DNA of 58,626 nucleotides from Bacillota bacterium (GTDB lineage: Bacteria; Bacillota_I; Bacilli_A; RF39; UBA660), in the NCBI GenBank assembly GCA_015059485.1, contig SVAH01000008.1, positions 1-58,626 on the forward strand, in the 5' to 3' direction. Below are positions 43,469 through 53,310 of the stretch, piece by piece. The position numbers were made by a program, and so were the translations under genes. Positions within the stretch are counted from its first letter, which is position 1, and each line of letters begins with the position of its first letter. The notes under the pieces were generated by a model. That model worked only from the letters and a program-made list of their open reading frames with translations, ran no database searches and had not been told where the DNA came from.

Positions 43469-43497
43469 TTGAAAGAAAAAAACACATTTAATATAAT
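43469..43497 (+). promoter_or_regulatory. Sigma-A promoter of the DUF6056-like gene
   Basis: TTGAAA (43469-43474), a 17-base spacer and TATAAT (43492-43497), 35 bases upstream of the start. Confidence 0.7.
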
Positions 43498-43532
43498 TAT
43501 TAGTAGTAATATTAAAAAAATAGGAGAAGTTT

Positions 43533-44852
43533 ATGAAAAAGATAAAACAATTTATTAAAGACTATTCATCTTTTATATTATTTTTTTTGGTAGTTTTCTT
43601 TTTACATCAAATAGTAAAATTTACAAAGGATGATGTAATGTTTTCTATGGTTTTAAAAAATACAAGTATGTTTTCGTTTTTAAAATTGAGATGGAATACA
43701 TGGACTAGTAGAATGATACTTGAATTTTTAGAAGTTATATTTGCAAAGAATATTTATGTTTGGAGAATATTTGATTCATTAGTTTATTTGTCTATTGCAA
43801 TAAATATTTCAAGAATATTTAATACGAAAAAAGATACAAGATACAATTATTTAATATGTGGGTCACTGTTGCTTTATAGTTTCTTCGATTTTGCTAATGC
43901 CGGCTTTGAATCTACCTCTATAAATTATAATTGGACATTTGCATCAAGTTTATTTGTTATTGTTCCACTAATAAAATATTTTAGAAAAGAAAATGTTAAA
44001 AGGTATGAATATATTTTAGGATTTTTACTATCATTCATTGCGCTAAATCAAGAACAGTTATGTGTTACTATGGGGGTATTTTTAATATTTACAATTATAT
44101 ATTGTATGTATAAGAAAAGAAAAATAAGTAAATATAATTTATTGTTGTTATTATTAACAATAATAAGCCTAATAGTAATATTTGTTAATCCAGGAAATAT
44201 AGCAAGATCTAATGAATATTTAAAATCATTTAAAAGATATAATGAGTTTAATATAATTGATAAAAGTTATATAGGTTTTGTATCATTAATGGCATATTTT
44301 TTCACAAATAAAATAGTTTTATTTATTATTAATTTATTAATTTATTTAAATATTAAAAACGGAAAATTTAGTGATACATTAAAAAAATATGCTTTTGGAT
44401 TATTAATATTTGTAACTTTAATGACAATTGGGCAACCTATATTATCATCACTACTTCCTAAAACCAAAAATATGTTTTTAGATTTTAGCAGAACAAATTA
44501 TAAGTACACTAATCTCTCTTATAGAAATTTAATGACATTTATTATAGGAATATCAATAATTATATCTGATGTATTTTTGCTTATAAAAACGGATATAAAA
44601 AATAGAACTTATAATTCTTATTTATACTTATTAGGAATATTTTCAAGATTTATAATGGGATTTACTGTTTCAGTATATATTTCAAATAATAGAACAATGT
44701 TTTTTAATTTAATGTTATGGTTTATGATTATAAGTAATCTTACATACAGTTTAAATAATAAAAAAGATAGAGATATATTTGAACCAATTTTTATTGTTTT
44801 AATTATCATAAATATTTGTAGTTTTATTTATTCTATATTGATACCATACTAA
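43533..44852 (+). CDS. Polytopic membrane protein, DUF6056-like
   Basis: 439 residues, about eleven hydrophobic segments. An early FTKDDVMF with paired Asp after the first membrane helix and a RWNTWTSRM stretch resemble the DUF6056 group and lipid-linked-sugar glycosyltransferases of GT-C type, whose first outer loop has acidic catalytic residues. The family call is tentative. It lies just upstream of a large surface protein, separated by a terminator, which allows, but does not prove, a role in surface glycan or protein modification. Confidence 0.65.
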   Translation: MKKIKQFIKDYSSFILFFLVVFFLHQIVKFTKDDVMFSMVLKNTSMFSFLKLRWNTWTSRMILEFLEVIFAKNIYVWRIFDSLVYLSIAINISRIFNTKKDTRYNYLICGSLLLYSFFDFANAGFESTSINYNWTFASSLFVIVPLIKYFRKENVKRYEYILGFLLSFIALNQEQLCVTMGVFLIFTIIYCMYKKRKISKYNLLLLLLTIISLIVIFVNPGNIARSNEYLKSFKRYNEFNIIDKSYIGFVSLMAYFFTNKIVLFIINLLIYLNIKNGKFSDTLKKYAFGLLIFVTLMTIGQPILSSLLPKTKNMFLDFSRTNYKYTNLSYRNLMTFIIGISIIISDVFLLIKTDIKNRTYNSYLYLLGIFSRFIMGFTVSVYISNNRTMFFNLMLWFMIISNLTYSLNNKKDRDIFEPIFIVLIIINICSFIYSILIPY

Positions 44853-44867
44853 TTGTAAAATAAATGT

Positions 44868-44896
44868 AAAAGAAGTGCTAATTGCATTTCTTTTTC
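44868..44896 (+). terminator. Terminator of the DUF6056-like gene
   Basis: 10-bp stem (44869-44878 with 44884-44893, one G-U pair), loop TAATT, then T. Confidence 0.75.
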
Positions 44897-44933
44897 ATTT
44901 AAGTTATTATTGCAATAGTAGGAGAGTGAGTAA

Positions 44934-46826
44934 ATGAAAAAGAGTAATGAGAATATTAAAAGTATAGATTCTCTAACTGAGCAAGATGTTGTATTTGATG
45001 AAAGTCTTGGAAATTTTGATGAGCATAGACTTGAAATGACTAATTCATTAAATAACTTAACTGAAATTGTAGAAAAAGAATCTGTAGAAAAGAGAAAAAA
45101 GAAAAAAGCATTTGTTCCAATAATAGTTAGTTTATTATTAGTAATAATACTATCTGGAGCATCTTATGCTTATTATAGTGCAAGAGTTGAAAAGATTAGA
45201 GAAACTGAGACAACTTTTAAAACTAATGTTCTTGGACTTATATATACTGGAGTACACGATATAGATGTTTCTGGAGTAATACCAGGAGATAGTTTCACAA
45301 AAACGTTTACAGTATATAATTCATCAAATAGAGCAGTAACATTTAATTTGTTTATAGAAGAGATTACAAGTACATTTAATGAAGATTTAAAAATTACTGT
45401 AACAGATAATAAAGGAAATACAGTTGTAAGTCAAAGAGCAATGCCAGGTACAACTACTGGTAAATCATATATTGCAACAGATATTCCAATTGCAGCAGAT
45501 GAAACAATAGAATATACAATGACAATACAATATGTATATTCAGAGAATGCAGATCAGTCAGATTATATGGGCGCAGAATTTGAAGGACATGTAATGATAG
45601 ATACAGAAAGAATTGAAGCACCAGTAGCGCTTACAAGTCCACTTACAGCAGGAACAGCAATATATTATAACCCTCAAACTAATCAAGTATGCGATAATTA
45701 TGCTGCATCAAATAGTGCATCAGGAGTAGCATCTGGATGTATGAAATGGTATGTATTACCAGGAGATACAGAAAGAAGTGGCAGAATTAATTTGCTTTTA
45801 GATCATAATGTAAATGAAGGAATAAACTATAATGATTTAGAAAGCACTTTAGCATCAACAGTATCTACAAATCATTGGAGTAATGAAATTGAAGCAAGAT
45901 TGCCAGTAAATGATGAAGTTTATGATTATTTTGATGCTGGCTCTTATATAGATGATAGTGCTGATTGGCTATATGACAATGTATCTCTTGCAGATGAAAA
46001 CTATTCAGATACAAATACATATTATGAAGGGCATTATGCTGTTAAAGACGATTGGAGATATAACACTATTCTTTATTATTATGATACATTTGAAGAGCCA
46101 CCAGTAAATGCCAAAAAAATGTGGGAGTATGATGGTTCATATGCTGGAATAAGACCGGTTGTTAACGTTTCAAAAACTGCAATAAACGCAACATATGGTG
46201 ATGTTAGAATATATAATCCAGGAGCAGTACATGATGGTACAGTTGTTTACCTAAATCCAGAAACAGCTCAAAAATGTAATAATTATGTAGCTGCAAATAG
46301 TGCATCAGAAGTAGCATCAGGTTGTTTAAAATGGTTCGTAGTTGATGATGATGGTACAAGTAATATAAAATTATTACTAGATCATAACGTATCTGAACGT
46401 GTAGATTATGAACGAGATACAAGTCATCCAGAGTTAACATTAGTCTCTCAAGCATTTACATCAGTAGCGTACGATAACAATTGGCATAATTCATTAACTC
46501 CTAGATTACTTAAATATAGTGAAATAGAACCATATTTTAATTATGATGAAGGAAATAGTAAATATACATTATTTGAGTATGATAGTAGAACAAGTTGGTT
46601 ATATAGCAATGTAACAAATGGTAGAAGTCAATGGGATGGAATTGAAAACACAGGTCACTATATAATCGAAGGTGATACAGAAAATGTAAGCGGTGGATAT
46701 GCAATAGTAGCAATGGAAGATGAATATACTCAAGCAGTAGATTATGGTCTTGAGCAAATAGTTCCACTTTATGTTGCTAATGGTGCAAGACCAGTTATAA
46801 CAGTACCGAGAAGTGTTTTAGATTAA
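44934..46826 (+). CDS. TasA/camelysin-like surface protein with a duplicated C-terminal domain
   Basis: 630 residues. A ~60-residue cytoplasmic N-terminus is followed by one transmembrane/signal helix (about 63-80) ending GASYAYYSARVEK. Next comes a TasA/camelysin-type strand domain (about 85-225; DVSGVIPGDSFTKTFTVYN). Two copies of a ~190-residue domain follow, at about 240-425 and 435-628, each with Y.NP.T...C.NY.A.NSAS.VASGC.KW and LLLDHNV, and each ending near a RPV(V/I)(N/T)V motif. Two cysteines per repeat probably form a disulfide. I see no cell-wall anchor motif; the helix may hold it in the membrane. The repeat has no name I can give. Confidence 0.75.
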   Translation: MKKSNENIKSIDSLTEQDVVFDESLGNFDEHRLEMTNSLNNLTEIVEKESVEKRKKKKAFVPIIVSLLLVIILSGASYAYYSARVEKIRETETTFKTNVLGLIYTGVHDIDVSGVIPGDSFTKTFTVYNSSNRAVTFNLFIEEITSTFNEDLKITVTDNKGNTVVSQRAMPGTTTGKSYIATDIPIAADETIEYTMTIQYVYSENADQSDYMGAEFEGHVMIDTERIEAPVALTSPLTAGTAIYYNPQTNQVCDNYAASNSASGVASGCMKWYVLPGDTERSGRINLLLDHNVNEGINYNDLESTLASTVSTNHWSNEIEARLPVNDEVYDYFDAGSYIDDSADWLYDNVSLADENYSDTNTYYEGHYAVKDDWRYNTILYYYDTFEEPPVNAKKMWEYDGSYAGIRPVVNVSKTAINATYGDVRIYNPGAVHDGTVVYLNPETAQKCNNYVAANSASEVASGCLKWFVVDDDGTSNIKLLLDHNVSERVDYERDTSHPELTLVSQAFTSVAYDNNWHNSLTPRLLKYSEIEPYFNYDEGNSKYTLFEYDSRTSWLYSNVTNGRSQWDGIENTGHYIIEGDTENVSGGYAIVAMEDEYTQAVDYGLEQIVPLYVANGARPVITVPRSVLD

Positions 46827-46832
46827 TTGAAG

Positions 46833-46860
46833 AAAATTGGACAAAAATCCAATTTTTTTC
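46833..46860 (+). terminator. Terminator at the left edge of Rpn repeat copy 2
   Basis: Perfect 9-bp stem (46833-46841 with 46848-46856), loop CAAAAA, followed by T; same stem as at 13301. Confidence 0.8.
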
Positions 46861-47702
46861 AATTTTTTTAATAAATTTTGATGAAAAAAAAGGAAATTGA
46901 AAACTTTTTTGTAATATTACTAGTAGAAGGACTAAAAAAGTCTAAAAAAATATTATAGAAAAGAGATGAAAAAAATGATAACACAAAAATTAGTAAATGA
47001 AGAAGTATTAAAAGATTTAGAAGAGAATATAGTAGATTTAAAATTGGATTCAGCATTCAAAAAAGTGTTTTCAGATGAAAGTAATAAATATTATTTAGCA
47101 TACTTAATTAATTATTGCACAGGAATGGATATTGAATATGTAGAGAGTCATTTGAAGTATAAAAATAATTTTATATCAGGAAGAAATCTAGATAAAAAAA
47201 TAGGAGAAACAGATATACTAGTAGAAGTAGAAGAAAAAGTAATAAATATAGAAATGAATAAAACAATTGGGGAGACATTAATAAGAAAGAATAAAGATTA
47301 TGTATCATATTTAAGAAGTGAAAATGTAGAAAAAATAAAAGAAGGTATGTCAAAAAGGAAGTTTATAATTCAAATAAATATATCGGCTAGTCCAAGAATT
47401 AAAGGAAAAGAAAATGAAAGATTAGTGTATGAAATAGAATTAAGAGAGAAGAATTTAAATATATCGGATGTTTACAATAACGAAATTATTTATGATATAA
47501 ATCTTGAATATCTAAAGAATAATTTGTATAATAAGAAAAAAATAACAGAGAAAGAAAAGAACTTATTGTTATTTATAGAAAGAAATAAAAAAGAATTAGA
47601 CAAGTTATTTGGAGGGGATGCAAGGATGAGAAATATTATAAAAAATATAAAGTCAATAGGATATTTAGGAGATAAGACATTTGCATTTGAATATGATAGA
47701 GA
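46833..47702 (+). repeat. Long direct repeat, copy 2 (Rpn locus)
   Basis: Second copy of the repeat at 13301-14171: terminator-like hairpin, ~110 bases of leader and the first 737 bases of the Rpn gene. The sequence on the left is a different gene's end, so the shared part begins at the hairpin itself. Confidence 0.9.
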
Positions 47703-47916
47703 GGCATATAGAAAACAAGTAGAGAAAGAAGCAAGAGAAGAGGCAATAAAAGAAGCGGTAGAAAAGGCAACAGAAGAAGGATTAAAACAAGGTATTGAAC
47801 AAGAAAAAATAGAAATAGCAAAAGAATTAATTAAATTAAATATACCTATAGATCAAATAATGAAGTCTACTAAACTAACTAAGAAAGAAATAGATAAGAT
47901 AAAATCCAAATTATAA
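46966..47916 (+). CDS. Rpn family PD-(D/E)XK nuclease, copy 2
   Basis: 316 residues, identical to the copy at 13435 through residue 245, so the nuclease core (Asp83, Glu96) and its codons are the same. After EYDREA the sequences differ: this copy reads YRKQVEKEAREEAIKEAVEK, then shares EEGLKQGIEQEKIEIAKEL in part, and ends with a different helix-turn-helix-like segment (IPIDQIMKSTKLTKKEIDKI). Total length is unchanged, so the difference is by substitution, not indel. It lies downstream of the TasA-like gene; dnaE follows with its own promoter region. Confidence 0.88.
   Translation: MKKMITQKLVNEEVLKDLEENIVDLKLDSAFKKVFSDESNKYYLAYLINYCTGMDIEYVESHLKYKNNFISGRNLDKKIGETDILVEVEEKVINIEMNKTIGETLIRKNKDYVSYLRSENVEKIKEGMSKRKFIIQINISASPRIKGKENERLVYEIELREKNLNISDVYNNEIIYDINLEYLKNNLYNKKKITEKEKNLLLFIERNKKELDKLFGGDARMRNIIKNIKSIGYLGDKTFAFEYDREAYRKQVEKEAREEAIKEAVEKATEEGLKQGIEQEKIEIAKELIKLNIPIDQIMKSTKLTKKEIDKIKSKL
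47626..47916 (+). CDS. Possible intragenic small Rpn protein (RpnS-like), copy 2
   Basis: As in copy 1, codon 221 is an ATG with GGAGGGG at 47611-47617 and AAGG directly upstream. The 96-residue product would share its first 25 residues with the copy 1 product and differ in most of the rest, which would let each small protein be specific for its own full-length partner. Expression is inferred, not seen. Confidence 0.5.
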   Translation: MRNIIKNIKSIGYLGDKTFAFEYDREAYRKQVEKEAREEAIKEAVEKATEEGLKQGIEQEKIEIAKELIKLNIPIDQIMKSTKLTKKEIDKIKSKL

Positions 47917-47950
47917 AAATAATCTTCTTTTTTTGAATTTAAAATTATAG

Positions 47951-47956
47951 TATAAT
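47951..47956 (+). promoter_or_regulatory. -10 element of a dnaE promoter
   Basis: TATAAT 24 bases before dnaE. No -35 is recognisable at 16-18 bases; TTGAAT at 47933-47938 is only 12 bases away. Confidence 0.35.
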
Positions 47957-47980
47957 AGATAAAAAAGAAGGTGACATATT

Positions 47981-50881
47981 ATGAAATCATTATTAAAAGT
48001 AACTACTGATTATTCACTATTGAAAAGTATGATTAGAATAGATGAATTAATAAAATACTGTAATGATTATAATATGCCTTTTTGCGGTATTTGCGATAAT
48101 AATTTGTTTGGCGTTATGAATTTTTATAATAATTGCAAAAATAATAATATTAAACCTTTGATTGGATTAGATATTTTATTTGAAGGAGCAAATATATATT
48201 TATATGCTAAAAATTATAATGGATATAAAAATTTACTTAAGATTAATACGATAATTCAAACTAGAAACATTGCACTTCTAGATTTAGAGTTACATAGAGA
48301 TGATATATTATTAGTTATTCCTTTTAAATATATAAATAATTATAACGAATTATCCGAAATTTTTAATGATATATATATATCATATGAAAGTGATTATGAA
48401 AAAAATAATGCAAAAATAATTAGTAAGAATATAGTTTTTATGAATGATGTTAAAGCTTTATCAGAAAATAGTTCAAACTATTTAAATTATTTAAATATGA
48501 TTGATAATAATTCAACTATCAACAATTATCAAATGATAGATTATAAAAATAATGTGTTAAAAGATGTAGAGAATAAAGAAGATATTGATAGTATAAATAA
48601 ATTTGTATGTGAAATAAATATCGAAATACCAAAAGGAGAAAATTACATTCCTAAATATGATTGTAAGGAAGATTCTTATGAACATTTATATAATTTGACA
48701 CACAAGGGGCTTTTAAAGAGACTAAATAATAATATACCAAGCATATATAAAAAAAGATTAGAATATGAGTTAAAAGTCATAAAAAATATGGGCTTTGTAG
48801 ATTATTTTTTGATAGTTTATGATTATGTTTTGTATGCTAAAAAAAATGGGATTTTGGTTGGAGCTGGAAGAGGGAGTGCTGCAGGTTCACTTGTAAGCTA
48901 TACTTTGGGAATCACAGATGTAGACCCAATTAAATATAATCTGCTTTTTGAAAGATTTTTAAATCCTGAACGTGTTACAATGCCTGATATAGACATAGAC
49001 TTCGAAAATACTAAAAGAGATAAAGTTATTAATTATGTAAAAGAAAAATATGGCTCTCAATCTGTTGCGGGAATTATGACATATGGAACATTGAAATCTA
49101 AATTAGTACTTAGAACTATAATGAAGTGTTTGGAAATAGATTCGCGTCTTATTGATCGCTTTGTTAACTATATAGATTCTAAATTAAGTTTAAAAGATAA
49201 CTTAAAAGATAAAGATGTAATGTATTTTATAAATTCAAATGATGAGATAAAAAAAGCTTATAAAATAAGTATGAAATTAGAAAATTTAAAAAGAAATATA
49301 TCATCACATGCAGCAGGTGTTGTTATATGTAGTGAACAATTAGATAAAATAATTCCAATATGTATTAGTAATGATGAAATATTTACTGGTGTTACTATGG
49401 AATATTTAGAAGATTTAGGACTTCTAAAAATGGATTTCTTAGCTATAAAAAATCTTACTACTATATCTAACATACTTGAAAAAATTGAGAAAGATAGTAA
49501 TAAAAAAATAAATTTGAATAATATAGATTTAAATGATGAAAAAGTGCTTAAATTATTTCATGATGGTAATACAGTTGGAATATTCCAATTTGAAAGCGAA
49601 GGAATGAAAAATTTTCTAGGCAAATTAAAGCCATCTAATTTTTTTGATTTGGTATCAGCTCTTGCACTATTTAGACCTGGACCTATGGACAATATAGATT
49701 CTTTTATTAGAAGAAAGTATAATAGAGAAAAAATAGATTATATTCATCCTGATTTAGAAGATATTTTAAAAGAAACATATGGTATTATTGTATATCAAGA
49801 ACAAATAATGCAGATTCTTGTGACTATTGCTAATTATTCATTTGCAGAAGCAGATAATATAAGAAGAGCAATGAGCAAAAAGAAAAAAGAAATAATTGAT
49901 AAGGAAAAAAATAATTTTATAAAAAGAGCAGTAAATAATGGTTATGATAAAAATTTAGCAATAAAAATTTATGATTTAATATTAAAGTTTGCTAATTATG
50001 GCTTTAATAAATCACATTCTGTATCATATGCTTTAATAGGGTATCAAATGGCATATTTAAAAACGTATTTTCCAGGGTATTTTTATGCAGATTTGTTAAA
50101 TAATGTTATTGGTATAGAAAGGAAAACTAAAGAGTATATAGATGATGCTAAAAAACTAAATTTTGAAGTTTTAGAAGTTGATATTAATAAAAGTAGTGAT
50201 GTATATGAAGTAGAAGGTAATTCATTACGAATGCCTTTTGGAGTTATAAGAAATATTGGTAAGGTTTCAGTGGAAAATATATTAGATGAAAGAAAAAAAA
50301 ACAATTTTATAGATTTTATAGATTTTATTAAAAGATGTTATAAAAATATAAATATAAAAGTGATAGAATCTTTAATAAAAGCAAATGTTTTCAAAAATTT
50401 TAATTTTAATAAAAAGACATTAATTAATAACTTAGAATTAATAATGAATTATGCATCATTAGTATCTGATTTATCCGAGGAATTTGTTGAAAAACCAGAA
50501 ATTAAAATTGTGGATGACTATTCTGATGAAGAAAATAGAAAATATGAATTTGAAATGTATGGTTTTTACGCTGGAAGTCATCCATGTAGTAAATATAATG
50601 ATAAATCAATAGTAAAAATAGAAAATATTAAAAACTATTACAATAAAATTATAAATTGTGTTGTATTAATTGAATTTGTAAAAAAGATAAAAACTAAAAA
50701 TGGAGATGATATGGCATTTATTGATGCATCTGATGAAACTGGGAAAATTACATTTGTTTTATTTTCAAATTCATATGATCAAATTAATAACTTTGAAAAA
50801 GATAAAATTGTTTCTATAAAAGGCAGAGTAGTAAAAAGATTAGACAAATATCAAATAAATATTACAGATGTACAAGCATAA
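47981..50881 (+). CDS. dnaE: DNA polymerase III alpha subunit DnaE
   Basis: A 966-residue C-family polymerase, shorter than the usual 1000-1160. The N-terminal PHP domain is recognisable (YSLLKSMIRIDELI, then CGICDNNLFGVMNF) but its metal ligands are lost: the HxH is TT and the DH pair is DN, so it should have no proofreading or pyrophosphatase activity. The polymerase core is intact, with GAGRGSAAGSLVSY, PDIDIDF (about 335-341) and KMDFL (about 484) supplying the catalytic aspartates. FRPGPMDNI and GFNKSHSVSYA follow. The end holds an OB-fold (DMAFIDASDETGKITFVLFS). No PolC is in the window. Confidence 0.94.
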   Translation: MKSLLKVTTDYSLLKSMIRIDELIKYCNDYNMPFCGICDNNLFGVMNFYNNCKNNNIKPLIGLDILFEGANIYLYAKNYNGYKNLLKINTIIQTRNIALLDLELHRDDILLVIPFKYINNYNELSEIFNDIYISYESDYEKNNAKIISKNIVFMNDVKALSENSSNYLNYLNMIDNNSTINNYQMIDYKNNVLKDVENKEDIDSINKFVCEINIEIPKGENYIPKYDCKEDSYEHLYNLTHKGLLKRLNNNIPSIYKKRLEYELKVIKNMGFVDYFLIVYDYVLYAKKNGILVGAGRGSAAGSLVSYTLGITDVDPIKYNLLFERFLNPERVTMPDIDIDFENTKRDKVINYVKEKYGSQSVAGIMTYGTLKSKLVLRTIMKCLEIDSRLIDRFVNYIDSKLSLKDNLKDKDVMYFINSNDEIKKAYKISMKLENLKRNISSHAAGVVICSEQLDKIIPICISNDEIFTGVTMEYLEDLGLLKMDFLAIKNLTTISNILEKIEKDSNKKINLNNIDLNDEKVLKLFHDGNTVGIFQFESEGMKNFLGKLKPSNFFDLVSALALFRPGPMDNIDSFIRRKYNREKIDYIHPDLEDILKETYGIIVYQEQIMQILVTIANYSFAEADNIRRAMSKKKKEIIDKEKNNFIKRAVNNGYDKNLAIKIYDLILKFANYGFNKSHSVSYALIGYQMAYLKTYFPGYFYADLLNNVIGIERKTKEYIDDAKKLNFEVLEVDINKSSDVYEVEGNSLRMPFGVIRNIGKVSVENILDERKKNNFIDFIDFIKRCYKNINIKVIESLIKANVFKNFNFNKKTLINNLELIMNYASLVSDLSEEFVEKPEIKIVDDYSDEENRKYEFEMYGFYAGSHPCSKYNDKSIVKIENIKNYYNKIINCVVLIEFVKKIKTKNGDDMAFIDASDETGKITFVLFSNSYDQINNFEKDKIVSIKGRVVKRLDKYQINITDVQA

Positions 50882-50925
50882 AGAGTACATATATTATATA
50901 CATAAAAATAGAAAAGAGGATAACA

Positions 50926-53265
50926 ATGTTACAATTAACAAAAATAACTAAAAGCTATAAAACAGGAAACTTTGTACAAAAAGCATTAAATGGAGTAAGC
51001 TTAAATTTTAGAAAAAATGAATTTGTATCTATATTGGGGCCATCTGGTAGTGGGAAAACAACACTTCTTAATATAATTGGTGGACTTGATAGATATGATA
51101 CTGGTGATTTATTAATTAAAAATAAGAGCACAAAAAAGTTTAAAGATAAAGATTGGGATGCATACCGTAATAAGTCAGTGGGATTTATTTTTCAAAGTTA
51201 TAATTTAATAAGTCATATAAATATACTTGATAACATTGAAATGGGAATGACTTTATCTGGTAAAAGGGGGAGAACAAGGAGAAAAAAAGCTATAGAGCTT
51301 TTAAAAAAAGTAGGTCTTTATGAACATCGTCATAAAAAGCCTAATCAATTATCTGGTGGCCAAATGCAGAGAGTTGCAATAGCACGTGCTCTTGCAAATG
51401 ATCCAGAAATAATATTAGCTGATGAGCCAACTGGAGCACTTGATACAAAAACTTCAAAACAAATAATGGAACTTGTAAAAGAAATAGCAAAAGATAAATT
51501 AGTAATTATGGTTACTCATAATCCAGAACTTGCAGTTGAATATTCAGATCGAGTAATTAATATGCAAGATGGTAAAATAATTAGTGATTCAAATGAATTT
51601 GATGGCAGTAAAGAAGAGGTAGGCTATAAATTAAAAAGAACTAAGATGAATTTTTTTACAGCTCTTCATTTATCACTTAATAATATCAGAACAAAAAAAG
51701 GAAGAACTATACTTACTTCATTTGCATCATCAATAGGAATAATAGGTATTGCTATAATTCTTGCTCTATCTAATGGATTTTCTAAGCAAGTAACAAAATT
51801 TGAAGAACAAACATCTGATGCTATGCCTGTAATAATTATGATGCAAAATCTTAATTTGACTGATGGTGGAAATATGCAAGATATGATTTCACTTAGCAAT
51901 GGGCAATCACCTCTAACTGAAAGTGAAAAAAAGGAAGAATTCACTGATAAAAAAGAAGTAAAAGTAATAAAAGAAAAAGAAACTATGACTATAAATAATA
52001 TAACAGAAGAATATATGGATTATCTAAAGAAAATTAATAATGATTATATTTCCTCAGTTTCAGTAGATTATAATTTTAATTTAAATTTAATTCAAAAAGT
52101 AGACAATAAATATATTAATTTAAATGATTTAAATATTAATTATGTATCAATGCCATGTATTAACTTCAATAATGATAAAGAAGGTCAAATATTTAGCAAC
52201 TACTATGATTTACTTGAAGGACATTTTCCAAGAGAAAAAAATGAAATTATGATAGAGGTTGATACTGCAAACAGAGTAAATAAAGATTTACTTAAAGCTT
52301 TTGGTATAACTGATGAAAATATTTCGTTTACTAACTTAATTGGTAAAACAATTAAGTTAGTAAAAAATGATGATTATTATAGCGAATTTAATGGATTGTA
52401 TATTCATAATGAATTAAATGATAATTTGTATAATAATAGTAATAATATAGAGTTAAAACTTGTTGGTATTATGCGTATGAAAAAGGATAAAGCAGATATG
52501 GCTGCAGCTTCTAGTAATACAAACACTATTTATTATTACAAAACGCTAAGTGACTATATATTAAATGTAGAAGAAAATTCTAAAATAGTAAAGGCACAAA
52601 AAAATGCTAAATATGATGTAAGAACTGGAACAGAGTATAATGATTCAACTATGGGGAAAATGATGGAAATGGCTCTTTTAAAACAACTTGGAGGATCAAG
52701 AATACCTATTGCAATTTATTTATATCCAAAAGATTTTAACTCAAAAGATAAAATAGTGGAATATTTAGATAAATATAACAAAAATAAAAAAGAAAGTGAT
52801 AAAATTGGTTATGTTGATCAAGCAAAATTAATCACTAATATATCAGATGGAATTATGTCTGGTATAACAGTGGTTCTAATTGCTTTTTCATCAATATCAC
52901 TTGTTGTTTCATCAATAATGCTTGGAATAATAACTTATATTTCAGTATTAGAAAGAACTAAAGAAATTGGTATTTTGAGAAGTTTAGGTGCTCGAAAGAG
53001 AGATATAAGACGAGTATTTAGTGCAGAAACATTTATTATAGGATTTACATCAGGCGTACTTGGAATATTAATAGCATATATTTTAACTGTACCAATAAAT
53101 AAATTATTATTTAGTTTAACAAAACTTGAAAATGTAGCAGTTCTTAATCCAATGCATGCTATTATTCTCGTATCAATAAGTATAATACTTACATTAATAG
53201 GAGGGGCAATACCATCGAGACTTGCAGCTAAAAAAGATCCGGTAGTTGCACTTAGAACAGAGTAG
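50926..53265 (+). CDS. MacB/FtsX-type ABC transporter, fused ATPase and permease
   Basis: 779 residues. The N-terminal ATPase (1-225) has Walker A GPSGSGKTT (39-47), the signature LSGGQMQRVAIARAL and Walker B IILADEPTGALD, with the LolD-like sequence of MacB ATPases. The permease has one membrane segment at about 262-282, a large outside domain (about 290-620) and three segments near 645-775 (FtsX fold; ERTKEIGILRSLGARKRDI between them). This fused form acts as a mechanotransmitter on envelope substrates, not as a channel through the membrane. Substrate unknown; no periplasmic partner or two-component system is adjacent. A long inverted repeat lies within it at 52331-52360. Confidence 0.92.
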   Translation: MLQLTKITKSYKTGNFVQKALNGVSLNFRKNEFVSILGPSGSGKTTLLNIIGGLDRYDTGDLLIKNKSTKKFKDKDWDAYRNKSVGFIFQSYNLISHINILDNIEMGMTLSGKRGRTRRKKAIELLKKVGLYEHRHKKPNQLSGGQMQRVAIARALANDPEIILADEPTGALDTKTSKQIMELVKEIAKDKLVIMVTHNPELAVEYSDRVINMQDGKIISDSNEFDGSKEEVGYKLKRTKMNFFTALHLSLNNIRTKKGRTILTSFASSIGIIGIAIILALSNGFSKQVTKFEEQTSDAMPVIIMMQNLNLTDGGNMQDMISLSNGQSPLTESEKKEEFTDKKEVKVIKEKETMTINNITEEYMDYLKKINNDYISSVSVDYNFNLNLIQKVDNKYINLNDLNINYVSMPCINFNNDKEGQIFSNYYDLLEGHFPREKNEIMIEVDTANRVNKDLLKAFGITDENISFTNLIGKTIKLVKNDDYYSEFNGLYIHNELNDNLYNNSNNIELKLVGIMRMKKDKADMAAASSNTNTIYYYKTLSDYILNVEENSKIVKAQKNAKYDVRTGTEYNDSTMGKMMEMALLKQLGGSRIPIAIYLYPKDFNSKDKIVEYLDKYNKNKKESDKIGYVDQAKLITNISDGIMSGITVVLIAFSSISLVVSSIMLGIITYISVLERTKEIGILRSLGARKRDIRRVFSAETFIIGFTSGVLGILIAYILTVPINKLLFSLTKLENVAVLNPMHAIILVSISIILTLIGGAIPSRLAAKKDPVVALRTE
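52331..52360. repeat. Perfect 12-bp inverted repeat inside the ABC transporter gene
   Basis: CTAACTTAATTG (52331-52342), a six-base loop and its exact complement (52349-52360). The bases encode part of the outside domain, so the hairpin may simply be chance in AT-rich sequence. Confidence 0.5.
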
Positions 53266-53310
53266 AAAAAATATTATTTTTGTAGTATAATGTATCCGGA
53301 GGCAAAAATA

